Below are positions 20,340 through 28,933 of a stretch of 64,000 nt of DNA, piece by piece (the stretch's first letter is position 1; the number at the start of each line of letters is the position of its first letter). The notes under the pieces are model-generated. The model was not told the DNA's origin and made no database searches. It was given only the letters and a program-made list of their open reading frames with translations. The position numbers were made by a program, and so were the translations under genes. The stretch comes from Pseudoalteromonas sp. XMcav2-N (GTDB lineage: Bacteria > Pseudomonadota > Gammaproteobacteria > Enterobacterales > Alteromonadaceae): contig NZ_JAMXSF010000008.1 in assembly GCF_024124545.1 (NCBI RefSeq), positions 124,001 to 188,000 of the forward strand. The letters are read 5' to 3'.

Positions 20340-20364
20340 AAGGCCGCAATATTGCGGCCTTAGT
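20340..20364 (-). terminator. Intrinsic terminator after argS
   Basis: A perfect 22-base palindrome, AAGGCCGCAAT / ATTGCGGCCTT, lies 46 bases downstream of the argS stop. On the minus strand it runs into TTTT before the pdxH start, so it should end argS transcription. Confidence 0.85.
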
Positions 20365-20409
20365 CTAACATGTAATACGCTGCATGAGCTGTATGAACTC
20401 ACCCAGGGC

Positions 20410-22152
20410 TTACATCTGCTCCATCACCTCGATGCCCAGCAGCTCCAGACCTGTGTGCAGTGTTCTGGCAACCAGGTTACACAGCAACAGTCGGCTTTCG
20501 CGTACCTCAGCAGCCACATCGTCTTTGAGGATTGGACAGGCCTCGTAGAAGGTCATGTACAGACTCGCCAGCTCGTACAGATAACCACACAATACGTGCG
20601 GTGTTGCTTCGCCGATCATCAAGTCTAACACTTCTTCCAGTTGCAGAAGCTTGAGCGCCAGCGCCTTTTCCTGTGGCTCAACAATACTGATGCTGCCACT
20701 GAGTGCGGCACTGTCTACTCCGGCTTTGCGGAAGATACTGCGCACACGGGTATAAGCATATTGCAAATAAGGGGCCGTGGCGCCTTCAAAGCTCAGCATG
20801 GTATCCCAGTTGAAGATGTAATCACTGGTACGGTGCTTCGACAGATCAGCGTATTTTACCGCACCAATACCCACTTTACGGGCGATTTCAGCACGGGCTT
20901 CTTCGCTCAGCTCTGACGCGCGGTCGGCCAGTTTCTCGCTGGCACGGCTCACCGCTTCATCAAGCAGCTCCGCCAGCTTCACCGTACCGCCGGTACGGGT
21001 CTTAAATGGTTTGCCATCGCTGCCCATCATAGTACCGAACGGACAGAACTCATAGCTGGTTTCGTCGCGCAGCAGACCCGCTTTGCGGGCAGTCAATTCA
21101 ACCTGATTAAAGTGCAGGCTCTGACGCGCGTCTACAAAGATCAGGATACGCTCGGCACCCAGCTCATTGGAGCGATAATCACAGGCTGCCAGATCGGTTG
21201 TGGCATACAGGAAACCACCGCCAGATTTTTGCACGATAAACACCGACGGCTCACCATCTTTGTTTGCCAGCTCATCCAGGAACACCACCTGCGCGCCCTG
21301 ATCTTCAACCGCAATGTTTTTCTCTTTTAGCAGCTCGATAATACCGGCCAGACGATCGTTATAGGCACTTTCGGCCATGATGTCGTCGCGAGTCAGCGTC
21401 ACATTAAGCTTTTTATATACTTCTTCAGAGTGCTTCACTGAGGTGTCGATAAACAGCTGCCACAGTTTCTGACAGTGCGCATCGCCGCCTTGCAGCTTAA
21501 CCACGTAGTCACGTGCTTTATCTGAGAAACCCTCTTCGTCGTCAAAACGCTTCTTGGCGTCACGATAGAAAGTTTCTAAATCGGCCAGGGCCACATTTTC
21601 CAGGTCAATGCCTTGTGTCAGCATGTCTTCCAGATGGGCGATCAGCATACCGAACTGAGTACCCCAGTCACCCACGTGGTTCTGACGTGTGACTTTGTCA
21701 CCACGGAACTCAAGGGCGCGTACCACCGCATCACCAATGATGGTCGAGCGAAGGTGACCTACGTGCATTTCTTTGGCCAGGTTAGGCGATGAGAAGTCCA
21801 CCACCACATTTTGTGCCTGAGCGTGTTCAGCGACGCCCAGCTTGGCATCCTGATTAGCCGCTTCCAGGCTGGTTGCCAGGAACTCAGGCTTCAGGTGGAT
21901 ATTGATAAACCCCGGGCCGGCGATTTCGGTTTTTGCAGCCAGGTCACTGACATCCAGATTATCAATGATCTTCTGTGCCAGCTCACGCGGGTTGGTTTTC
22001 AGTGCTTTTGCGGCGCCCATTGCGCCGTTGATCTGATAGTCACCAAACTGTGCGCGGGTGCTTTGCGTGACCGCCGGGTTAGTGCCTTCAGGGATCCCTG
22101 CCGCGGCCATCGCAGACAGAGCTTTTTCAATCAGAATACTTTTAATGTTCAT
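20410..22152 (-). CDS. argS: Arginyl-tRNA synthetase
   Basis: Class I aminoacyl-tRNA synthetase charging tRNA-Arg. The HIGH motif appears as HVGH within [18 protein letters not shown]. The KMSK region is the degenerate form usual for ArgRS ([14 protein letters not shown]). The N-terminal tRNA-binding Add-1 domain and the C-terminal anticodon-binding domain ending [12 protein letters not shown] are present, and 580 residues is normal. It has its own AAAGGA site and two GC-rich hairpins in the leader (22168-22218). Confidence 0.98.
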   Translation of the reverse strand: MNIKSILIEKALSAMAAAGIPEGTNPAVTQSTRAQFGDYQINGAMGAAKALKTNPRELAQKIIDNLDVSDLAAKTEIAGPGFINIHLKPEFLATSLEAANQDAKLGVAEHAQAQNVVVDFSSPNLAKEMHVGHLRSTIIGDAVVRALEFRGDKVTRQNHVGDWGTQFGMLIAHLEDMLTQGIDLENVALADLETFYRDAKKRFDDEEGFSDKARDYVVKLQGGDAHCQKLWQLFIDTSVKHSEEVYKKLNVTLTRDDIMAESAYNDRLAGIIELLKEKNIAVEDQGAQVVFLDELANKDGEPSVFIVQKSGGGFLYATTDLAACDYRSNELGAERILIFVDARQSLHFNQVELTARKAGLLRDETSYEFCPFGTMMGSDGKPFKTRTGGTVKLAELLDEAVSRASEKLADRASELSEEARAEIARKVGIGAVKYADLSKHRTSDYIFNWDTMLSFEGATAPYLQYAYTRVRSIFRKAGVDSAALSGSISIVEPQEKALALKLLQLEEVLDLMIGEATPHVLCGYLYELASLYMTFYEACPILKDDVAAEVRESRLLLCNLVARTLHTGLELLGIEVMEQM

Positions 22153-22167
22153 TGTGTTTCCTTTGGG

Positions 22168-22218
22168 TCAGTGCCAGCCTGGGCACTGAGCAAACATCAT
22201 CGGCGCCTCGGGGCGCCG
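22168..22218 (-). other. Two adjacent hairpins in the argS leader
   Basis: Stem TCAGTGCC / GGCACTGA (22168-22189) lies just upstream of the argS ribosome-binding site, and stem CGGCGCC / GGCGCCG (22201-22218) lies 12 bases further upstream. Both are perfect. Neither is followed by a T-run on the minus strand, so they look more like leader structure than terminators. Function is unknown. Confidence 0.45.
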
Positions 22219-22349
22219 GAATAAAACGCAGCTTTAAACAGTCAGCGAACAATCGGGTCGAATGCACCAGCTTATAGGAAGCGGCGGAGTCAAATCAACC
22301 CGAAGCAGGACTTTTGGGGCCACCAAACAAACGGATGCCCCAGTTTAAT

Positions 22350-23939
22350 TTAGTGTTCGCGCGTCTGATGGAATTGTACGTCCGGATAACGCTCCATCGA
22401 CAGATTCAGGTTAACGCGACTTGGCGCAATATAAGTCAGGTTATCGCCCCCATCCAGCGCCAGATTCTGCTCACACTTACGACGGAACTCTGCCAGCTTC
22501 TTCTCATCATCACAGTGCACCCAGCGCGCCGTCTGCACGCTAATGCTTTCATAAATGGCATCGACGTTGTACTCAGACTTCAGACGAGCCACAACCACAT
22601 CAAACTGCAGCACACCAACGGCGCCTACAATCAGGTCGTTGTTGATCAGCGGACGGAACACCTGCACCGCACCTTCTTCCGACAACTGTACCAGGCCTTT
22701 CAGTAGCTGCTTTTGCTTGAGCGGATCTTTAAGACGAATGCGACGGAACAGCTCAGGGGCAAAGTTCGGGATACCGCTGAACTTGAGCTTTTCACCCTGA
22801 GTGAAGGTATCACCAATCTGGATAGTACCATGGTTGTGCAAACCAATGATGTCACCGGCAAAAGCTTCCTGTGCACGCTCACGATCACCGGCCATAAAGG
22901 TCACGGCATCGGAAATGCTCACCTGCTTACCAAGGCGTACATGGTTCATTTTCATACCCTGAGTGTATTTACCCGACACGATACGCATAAAGGCGATACG
23001 GTCGCGGTGTTTCGGGTCCATGTTAGCCTGAATTTTAAATACGAAGCCGGTGAACTTCTCGTCGTCGGCGCTCACTTCACGCTCGTCCGTCTGACGCGGC
23101 AACGGCGACGGTGCCCACTCTGTCAGGCCATCCAGCATATGGTCTACACCAAAGTTACCCAATGCTGTACCGAAATACACCGGCGTCAGTTCGCCGCTCA
23201 GGAATAGTTCTTTGTCGAATTCATGTGAGGCACCAATCACCAGTTCCAGCTCTTCACGCAGCTGCTCAGCCAGGCTTTCGCCGATGGCGGCATCTAAGTC
23301 GGCGTTGTCAAGCCCCTTAATGGTGCGGACGTCCTGAATGGTGTGGCCCTGACCGGTTTGGTACAAAATGGTCTCGTCACGATGGATGTGGTAAACCCCT
23401 TTGAACTCTTTACCACAGCCGATCGGCCAGGTAATGGGCGCGCACATGATGTTCAGCTCAGTCTCAACTTCGTCCAGCAACTCCATCGGGTCGCGGATAT
23501 CCCGGTCCAGTTTGTTCATGAAGGTCACGATTGGCGTATCACGCAGGCGGGTGACTTCCATCAGCTTACGAGTTCGATCCTCAACACCTTTCGCAGCGTC
23601 AATTACCATCAGGCACGAGTCCACAGCAGTCAGGGTACGATAAGTATCTTCCGAGAAGTCTTCGTGTCCCGGCGTATCCAGCAGGTTTACCAGGCTGTCG
23701 TTGTACGGGAACTGCATGACTGAGGTCGTCACTGAGATACCACGTTCTTTTTCCATGTCCATCCAGTCTGACTTTGCATGCTGGTTGGAGCCACGACCTT
23801 TAACCGTACCCGCTTGTTGCAGGGCCTTACCGAACAACAATACTTTTTCTGTGATGGTGGTCTTACCCGCATCCGGGTGTGAGATGATAGCGAAAGTACG
23901 TCGCTTATTTATTTCATTGAGGAAAGTCTGATCTGCCAT
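22350..23939 (-). CDS. prfC: Peptide chain release factor 3
   Basis: A translational GTPase that recycles RF1 and RF2 after peptide release. The G-domain motifs are clear: G1 HPDAGKTT near residue 20, G3 [16 protein letters not shown]4 NKLD. Domains II and III follow, and the length of 529 residues is typical. The start at [16 protein letters not shown] fits the family. It lies upstream of argS on the same strand with a gap of about 200 bp that carries hairpins. Confidence 0.97.
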   Translation of the reverse strand: MADQTFLNEINKRRTFAIISHPDAGKTTITEKVLLFGKALQQAGTVKGRGSNQHAKSDWMDMEKERGISVTTSVMQFPYNDSLVNLLDTPGHEDFSEDTYRTLTAVDSCLMVIDAAKGVEDRTRKLMEVTRLRDTPIVTFMNKLDRDIRDPMELLDEVETELNIMCAPITWPIGCGKEFKGVYHIHRDETILYQTGQGHTIQDVRTIKGLDNADLDAAIGESLAEQLREELELVIGASHEFDKELFLSGELTPVYFGTALGNFGVDHMLDGLTEWAPSPLPRQTDEREVSADDEKFTGFVFKIQANMDPKHRDRIAFMRIVSGKYTQGMKMNHVRLGKQVSISDAVTFMAGDRERAQEAFAGDIIGLHNHGTIQIGDTFTQGEKLKFSGIPNFAPELFRRIRLKDPLKQKQLLKGLVQLSEEGAVQVFRPLINNDLIVGAVGVLQFDVVVARLKSEYNVDAIYESISVQTARWVHCDDEKKLAEFRRKCEQNLALDGGDNLTYIAPSRVNLNLSMERYPDVQFHQTREH

Positions 23940-24231
23940 TAGTCAATTCTTTTGGTTATACGCGGATCCATACATGCTGCGCAAAGTGTGCGCACGACAC
24001 TTTGCAGGGTCATCCGGCGGGTTCATTTTTAATCGTGCACTATTTTCGCCGATCTTGGCACTTTTAACAATCAATGAAGGCAAGTTCAATCAGGATTTCG
24101 TGCAACACTAGGTCAATTCTGTCCTGTGCATCTGAAAGTCTGAGTATTATGTGAATATTTTTTGAATAAAATGACGCGGCTGAATATCGTCTGGTAGGAT
24201 AGTTCCCAATTCCAGAAAAAGACATAACGAT

Positions 24232-24972
24232 ATGAACAGCAAGCTTTTTGTAATACCTAAACCGAACCCCAATGCAAAACTCAGACTCTTCTGTTTTCCC
24301 TATGCCGGGGGCTCTCCAGCGATATACATGCCCTGGAGTAATGAATTGCACCCCGATGTAGAGCTGGTATTGCTACAGTTCCCCGGCCGGGGCGCTCGAA
24401 TGGGAGAAGCGGCCCATGTTGACATGCAGCGTAAAGTCGACGAACTACTTGCACATCAGGCGTTTCTGACCGAAAAACCTTATGTTCTGATGGGTCACAG
24501 CCTGGGTAGTCGGGTTATTTTTGAAACCACTAAACACCTGGCTAAGCGAAATGCGCCTCTGCCACGCCACCTCATTGCTTCAGGCAGCCGCGCTCCTCAT
24601 ACGTCCTCAGATAAAGAGCGGATCCACAACCTGCCTCACGACGCCTTTGTAGCTGAGTTATATAAGCTCAACGGGACCCCTAAGGAGCTGCTGGAACACA
24701 AAGAACTGATGGAGTTGCTGCTGCCCTTACTCAGAGCTGACTTTCAGATTGCCGAGTGCTATCAGGGCGAAGCAATTGCCCTGCCCTGCCCAATCACCGT
24801 ATTTCACGGATATGAGGATAGTGATATCAGCTCTGAACAGCTGCATGGTTGGCAAGACCTCAGTGACCATACAATTGATATTCACTACTTCCATGGCGAT
24901 CACTTTTTCATTAATCAATGTCGTGATGAGGTGATCCGAACGGTTAATCAGGTGCTCAGTAAAATACTGTAG
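24232..24972 (+). CDS. Stand-alone type II thioesterase (GrsT-like)
   Basis: A 246-residue alpha/beta hydrolase of the type II thioesterase family, which clears misprimed or stalled acyl groups from carrier proteins of PKS and NRPS lines. The family opening LFCFPYAGGSPAIY is present, then LLQFPGRGAR, the nucleophile elbow GHSLGS (Ser90), an acid Asp near 196 (FHGYED) and the catalytic His224 (GDHFF). It stands alone between prfC and a transporter gene, 8 kb from the megasynthase and on its strand. It is the only other carrier-protein-related gene in the window, so it probably serves that or another synthase encoded elsewhere. Ribosome-binding complementarity is weak (AAAAAGACATAACGAT before the ATG). 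Confidence 0.93.
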   Translation: MNSKLFVIPKPNPNAKLRLFCFPYAGGSPAIYMPWSNELHPDVELVLLQFPGRGARMGEAAHVDMQRKVDELLAHQAFLTEKPYVLMGHSLGSRVIFETTKHLAKRNAPLPRHLIASGSRAPHTSSDKERIHNLPHDAFVAELYKLNGTPKELLEHKELMELLLPLLRADFQIAECYQGEAIALPCPITVFHGYEDSDISSEQLHGWQDLSDHTIDIHYFHGDHFFINQCRDEVIRTVNQVLSKIL

Positions 24973-25038
24973 TGGCACTTGCCAAAACACCTCTGCTAAC
25001 CAATGATAAACATACCTGATTACCTGTAGGGATTGAAT

Positions 25039-26016
25039 ATGGAAGGCTTACTTCATGCGCTTAGCCTCAATGGTCAGGGTGGCGCGGTGCCTGTCACTGA
25101 CCTGGCACAGGCACAGGCACAGGCACAGGCACTCCAAGATGAACAGCCAATGTGGTTGCATTTCGACTATACCTGTGAGGCCGTACAACACTTTCTCAGC
25201 CAGCTAGATTGCTTACAAGAGTGGGAATGGCAGGCACTACTTGCCGAAGAAACCCGCCCACGCGTTACCCGGGCCAGTCAGGGCTTATTGCTTTTTTTAC
25301 GGGGCGTTAATCTAAACCCGAGGCAAAATCCCGAAGACATGGTTTCAGTCCGCTGTTTTGTCAGTAAAAACCTGTTGATCACCTGTCGTAAGCGGGTGTT
25401 GATCTCTATCGAAGATTTACGTGATGCCTTACTAGATGGTGCAGGTGCGCACACAATTAGCGACCTGACTTGTGCTTTGATTGATCGTCTGACGCACCGT
25501 ATGCAAGATACACTATGGCAGGTTGAAGAACAGCTGGACGAATTTAAAGAGCAGCTGGATAAAGAAGAATCTCAGCCTGACTACCATCAGATTACCCTGC
25601 TTCGGCGCCAGGTGATTTCGTTGAAGCGCTATATTAAACCTCAGCGTCAGGCAATCTATGACCTGATCGATACTAAGGTAAACTGGCTCAGCCTTGAGCA
25701 GAGACGGTTATTGGGTGAAGCCAATAATACCCTGAGCCGCTATATTGAAGAACTCGAGGCCAGCATAGAACGCGCGCAGGTTCTACAACAAAGCATCGCC
25801 AATCAGCTCAATGAACAACTAAACCAGCGCATGTATATCATGTCCGTTGTCGCGGCCTTATTTTTGCCATTAGGCTTTTTAACGGGCTTGTTGGGTGTCA
25901 ATATTGGTGGTATCCCAGGCACAGAGAACCCCTGGTCATTTACTGTCTTTGTGATTTCACTGGTGGTGTTAACCGTTGCAGTTGCGATACTATTTAAACG
26001 TAGAAAGTGGATTTAA
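25039..26016 (+). CDS. zntB: ZntB/CorA-family metal ion transporter
   Basis: A 325-residue CorA-superfamily protein: a long cytoplasmic N-terminal domain, a coiled-coil stalk (about residues 150-260), then two C-terminal membrane helices. The selectivity loop GVNIGGIPG between the helices matches the ZntB subgroup rather than the YGMNF-type loop of CorA Mg2+ channels, so zinc is the likely substrate. The ATG at 25039 has AGGG eight bases upstream; a TTG two codons earlier is possible. Residues near 25-35 are a Gln-Ala repeat from a hexanucleotide repeat (25104-25132). Confidence 0.88.
   Translation: MEGLLHALSLNGQGGAVPVTDLAQAQAQAQALQDEQPMWLHFDYTCEAVQHFLSQLDCLQEWEWQALLAEETRPRVTRASQGLLLFLRGVNLNPRQNPEDMVSVRCFVSKNLLITCRKRVLISIEDLRDALLDGAGAHTISDLTCALIDRLTHRMQDTLWQVEEQLDEFKEQLDKEESQPDYHQITLLRRQVISLKRYIKPQRQAIYDLIDTKVNWLSLEQRRLLGEANNTLSRYIEELEASIERAQVLQQSIANQLNEQLNQRMYIMSVVAALFLPLGFLTGLLGVNIGGIPGTENPWSFTVFVISLVVLTVAVAILFKRRKWI
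25104..25132 (+). repeat. In-frame GGCACA hexanucleotide repeat
   Basis: Four full copies and most of a fifth copy of GGCACA lie inside the zntB-like gene and encode alternating Gln and Ala. Copy-number change would lengthen or shorten the protein by two residues without shifting the frame. Confidence 0.85.
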
Positions 26017-26053
26017 GCGTTTGATATGAAAATAAAAAGAAAGCAACATAAAA

Positions 26054-26128
26054 TGGCGCTCTCGCTAGGGATCGAACCTAGAACTTGGCCTCCGGAGGGC
26101 CACGTGATATCCATTTCACCACGAGAGC
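26054..26128 (-). tRNA. tRNA-Arg (anticodon CCG)
   Basis: On the minus strand the 7-bp acceptor stem GCTCTCG / CGAGAGC, a D arm, the anticodon stem TGGCC / GGCCA around loop CTCCGGA, and a T arm with GGTTCGATCC fold as a standard tRNA. CCA is encoded at the 3' end. The anticodon CCG reads the arginine codon CGG. Confidence 0.96.
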
Positions 26129-26349
26129 AACATCTTAGTGGTGCCAATAATAATCATATCGGGCGGCAAATACTAGTCATTGTTGTCTATATGCTTAATT
26201 TATGGCCTAAAACTGGAAAAAAGACTTCACATAGAGCGAAATTCGCGATATTTAACTATGCTTAAAACAATAACAATAATGACGACCTGTTAATACAAGG
26301 GAAATTGGTCTTCCTGTATTAACATGACATCATCTGAGAGGACCGTATT

Positions 26350-26532
26350 ATGACTCCAATGACCACTGAACAAGTTGCTGAATTTTTAGATGTTAAAGTG
26401 GAGCGCGTCAGACGACTGGCACGCGAAAACCTTCTGGTTGCCAAACAACAGGACGACCAGGGCGAACCGATTTTTGATAAAGAAGATGTAGAAAAGTACA
26501 AAGAACTGGCACAACGGTTGGGAGGTATTTAG
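26350..26532 (+). CDS. Small helix-turn-helix (MerR/excisionase-like) protein
   Basis: A 60-residue protein whose N-terminal half, TTEQVAEFLDVKVERVRRLAR, fits the winged helix-turn-helix of MerR/excisionase-type (HTH_17) domains. It is followed by a charged wing with DKEDVEKYKELAQRL. A GAGAGGA ribosome-binding site sits nine bases before the ATG, which supports translation. It stands alone between tRNA-Arg and the thiamine cassette. There is no integrase nearby, so I read it as a small regulator rather than part of a live mobile element. Target unknown. Confidence 0.7.
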   Translation: MTPMTTEQVAEFLDVKVERVRRLARENLLVAKQQDDQGEPIFDKEDVEKYKELAQRLGGI

Positions 26533-26631
26533 CCCCGCGAAAGGCAGCCCCATCATTTCTTCCCATTTGCTTCGTTTTCAGCCTGTTTTATTGCCCGAAT
26601 GGTTTCGGGCTGACACGCCTGAGCGAAGCAA

Positions 26632-27420
26632 CTAGCCCCGCCAGACTTTTAGTTGTACCCACAAAGGTCTTATATACTGCTCCAACCCGCGCTGCTGATA
26701 CCAGGCAATGCTTAGGAGCAGATAAACCTGAACATAGCACTTGAGCTTGTCTTGGGCATAAGCAGGCATAGCAGAGCCAGACAGTGCATAGTACTGACCC
26801 AACATAGCATTGCCCTGATGCACTGTCTGTGAAAATGACGTACACAGAGCCGCCAAATCAAAATACCGATCATTATACTGCGCATATTCAAAATCGATAA
26901 ACACTGGCCCCTGAGCTGTAGCCAGAATATTGTCCCTGACCAAATCATTGTGACAAAAACAGATGTCCGCCTCAAACTGCGCCAACTTCGAGCACAGTTG
27001 TGCAGCATATGCAGACTGTGTCAGCACCTGACCCGCCTCTGCCAGAGCAGCATTCAAACTCAGATGTCCGATCTCAGGGAAAGCAAACTGATGTAATGTG
27101 TGTAGCCTCGTTAATAGCGCACCATTGAGACGTATAGCCTCATCGCTCTGCGTAACAAAGTCAAATAAGGCCAGCCGGGTGTGCGCATCATAGGCGACCG
27201 GAGATTGCGCCACGCCAATCTTTGCCAGCTGACGTTGCGCATCCAATGCCAGTGTGGGCAGCGCATTGGAGTAGCACTTTAGCAGATAGCTCTGCTGCCC
27301 TGCCTCCAGGTAGTAATTCTTATTACTTAACCCTTTATCGAGCGGTCGCAGCGTACGGATTGAAACATCTTCAAAGGCCTGCCTGAGCAAACCTTCGAGT
27401 TGGGCATTACAAAGCGGCAA
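26632..27420 (-). CDS. ThiK/choline-kinase-like phosphotransferase, probably thiamine kinase
   Basis: An aminoglycoside-phosphotransferase-fold kinase of about 262 residues. The substrate loop GLSNKNYYLE, the catalytic loop CFCHNDLVRDNIL and the metal site FIDFEYAQYNDRYFDLA are all present. This form occurs in choline kinases and in thiamine kinase ThiK. The gene overlaps the end of a PnuC/PnuT-type transporter that follows a YkoF-like binder, so thiamine is the likely substrate (inference from context). I use the TTG at 27420, which has AGAGGG eight bases upstream; ATG codons at 27453 and 27465 lie deeper in the upstream gene and lack good ribosome-binding sites. Choline or another small alcohol remains possible. 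Confidence 0.82.
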   Translation of the reverse strand: MPLCNAQLEGLLRQAFEDVSIRTLRPLDKGLSNKNYYLEAGQQSYLLKCYSNALPTLALDAQRQLAKIGVAQSPVAYDAHTRLALFDFVTQSDEAIRLNGALLTRLHTLHQFAFPEIGHLSLNAALAEAGQVLTQSAYAAQLCSKLAQFEADICFCHNDLVRDNILATAQGPVFIDFEYAQYNDRYFDLAALCTSFSQTVHQGNAMLGQYYALSGSAMPAYAQDKLKCYVQVYLLLSIAWYQQRGLEQYIRPLWVQLKVWRG

Positions 27421-28030
27421 GCGGCTTACCCTCTTTGTTTTGATGGACCTCATACCAGCGTACATAGCCCCAACAGACCATCACCGTATAGAAGCCGAAC
27501 AGCACCAGCGTGGGATAATAGCCCTTGAGATAGTATAGATACATAGAGGCGGCATCGATCACCACCCAGTATAACCAGTTCTCCAGTACCTTGCGGGCAA
27601 CAAGATAAGTTGTGACCACAGCAAAGCAAGTCGTCAGGCTATCCAGATAGGCCAGTTCAGCATGGGTATAATTGTCCATTACATACCCTATCGCCAGTGC
27701 CACAACTAAGGTACTCAGAATGATAACTGCATGGCGTAACAAGGACCAGGACACGATGGGCAGTGACTTGTCCTGCCGACCACTGCGCCACATCCACCAG
27801 CCAACCACCGCCATAAACATATAGTAAAAGTTCAGCAACGACTCCATCAGCAATGCACCATTCCAGTACATCACGGTATAGATAAATGTACTGACAAACG
27901 CCGCTGGCCAGCACCAGGAGTTTTCCCTAATTGCCAGTAGCAAGTATGCCGCGGATAAAATAACTGCCAGGTACTCCCACATTGACATAGCGGTAAACCC
28001 GGCCAGAGTTTCAGTAAGCCACTGCATCAT
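27407..28030 (-). CDS. pnuC: PnuC-family vitamin transporter, probably thiamine (PnuT-like)
   Basis: A 207-residue inner-membrane protein with about seven hydrophobic helices. The PnuC pattern is recognisable: an early aromatic stretch around AIRENSWCWPAAFVSTFIYT, WWMWR in the middle, and the late motif ENWLYWVVIDAASMYLYYLKG. PnuC proteins carry nicotinamide riboside, and relatives (PnuT, PnuX) carry thiamine or riboflavin. Its start overlaps the end of a YkoF-like gene by four bases and its end overlaps a ThiK-like kinase gene, so thiamine is the more likely cargo here. Phosphorylation by that kinase would trap it inside. Confidence 0.88.
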   Translation of the reverse strand: MMQWLTETLAGFTAMSMWEYLAVILSAAYLLLAIRENSWCWPAAFVSTFIYTVMYWNGALLMESLLNFYYMFMAVVGWWMWRSGRQDKSLPIVSWSLLRHAVIILSTLVVALAIGYVMDNYTHAELAYLDSLTTCFAVVTTYLVARKVLENWLYWVVIDAASMYLYYLKGYYPTLVLFGFYTVMVCWGYVRWYEVHQNKEGKPLAAL

Positions 28031-28281
28031 GACTGAGGTGACAGATCGCCACTGATAAATTTGCAGACAAACACTATTTTTCCGAACTGTTCAAATGAGT
28101 GCTTCATTTGCTTAGATAATACCGCCATCAGCAGATCATAGTCGCCAAACACTTGGGTAGACATGGTATTTGTTACCACTTTGAGTTCCGGATGTTGATT
28201 CAGCCGCTCAATAAAATCTTTGATAAACGGAATATAGTCCGAGTGTAATGGGTATTTGCTGATCTCAACAGAGAGTTGCAT
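28027..28281 (-). CDS. YkoF/MTH1187-like thiamine-binding domain protein
   Basis: An 84-residue single-domain protein resembling the YkoF/DUF77 thiamine- or HMP-binding fold: a beta strand MQLSVEISKYPL, a helix IPFIKDFIERLNQ, strand LKVVTNTMSTQVFGDYDLL, then a helix and a closing strand KIVFVCKF. The Thr-Met-Ser-Thr stretch sits where the family binds its ligand. GAGGA lies seven bases before the ATG. The stop overlaps the start of the transporter gene by four bases, a sign of translational coupling. No TPP riboswitch is visible in the 30 bases upstream. Confidence 0.78.
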   Translation of the reverse strand: MQLSVEISKYPLHSDYIPFIKDFIERLNQHPELKVVTNTMSTQVFGDYDLLMAVLSKQMKHSFEQFGKIVFVCKFISGDLSPQS

Positions 28282-28311
28282 AGCAGAGTCCTCGCCAGAG
28301 TTATAAAGGTG

Positions 28312-28848
28312 TTAGTTGCTTAGAAGGTTTAAATTACTGCCACCGTCCGTCAATGTGAGAGGCCGGTAGTTGATCCAATCCTGCTGATAGGAAATCTTAT
28401 TATCCGAGTTAAAATGCAACACGGTTGTAAACCGCCAGGGCCCCATTTCCCGCCCTTCATACGTAAAGCGGGCGTAGGTACCACGAATAACAGCACGTCT
28501 TTGCTGCTCATTGACGATCACCTCGTCCAGTGTAAAGGTTTGTGAGCCATCCAGAATTTGAACATTTCCCGCTGACCAGTTAAAAAATTCAGCAAGCCCC
28601 TGCTTATCTTTGACGGCAAACCCATAGAGCATGTCTTCAAGCTGCACATCATCGGCATAATAAGACAAAAAGTGTTCAAAGTCCTGGCGCGCCTGATAGG
28701 TCGCGATATAGTTATTTATTTGCTGTTGAAGCTTACTGAGATGGTGTGTTTGCCGGGCGCTGTTTGGGGTCATACCACAGCCCATAGCCAGCATAGTGAT
28801 CAATAAGATCAGACACAAAAAGACATGAGTTTTAAATGATCCGCGCAA
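28312..28848 (-). CDS. Lipoprotein with NTF2/SnoaL-like domain
   Basis: About 178 residues: a lipoprotein signal (basic start, long hydrophobic core, lipobox LAMGC) followed by an NTF2/SnoaL-like fold (HFLSYYADDVQLEDM, then TFTLDEVIVN and WRFTTVLHF). Such domains bind small ligands or act as simple catalysts; no catalytic residue can be named here. I choose the TTG at 28848, which has GGAGG five bases upstream and places the signal peptide at the N-terminus. The longest frame (ATG at 28944) adds 32 residues without signal character and would overlap the GH109 gene. Confidence 0.75.
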   Translation of the reverse strand: MRGSFKTHVFLCLILLITMLAMGCGMTPNSARQTHHLSKLQQQINNYIATYQARQDFEHFLSYYADDVQLEDMLYGFAVKDKQGLAEFFNWSAGNVQILDGSQTFTLDEVIVNEQQRRAVIRGTYARFTYEGREMGPWRFTTVLHFNSDNKISYQQDWINYRPLTLTDGGSNLNLLSN

Positions 28849-28933
28849 ACCTACCTCCGAGTGTGGGTATCTATAAGGTGTCAACCCCGAAATGATACCA
28901 CACCCGGATTGGATGATCTGTGTTGGCAAGCAA

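Noticed and set aside
26026..26265. Plus-strand open frame of 79 codons
   Set aside because: It runs through the tRNA-Arg gene and has no protein-like features.
26054..26532. tRNA-Arg plus excisionase-like gene as an integrated element
   Set aside because: No integrase, no repeat of the tRNA 3' end, and the small gene lies on the 5' side of the tRNA.
28282..28933. TPP riboswitch ahead of the thiamine cassette
   Set aside because: I looked for the conserved TPP aptamer core on the minus strand upstream of the YkoF-like gene and did not find it.
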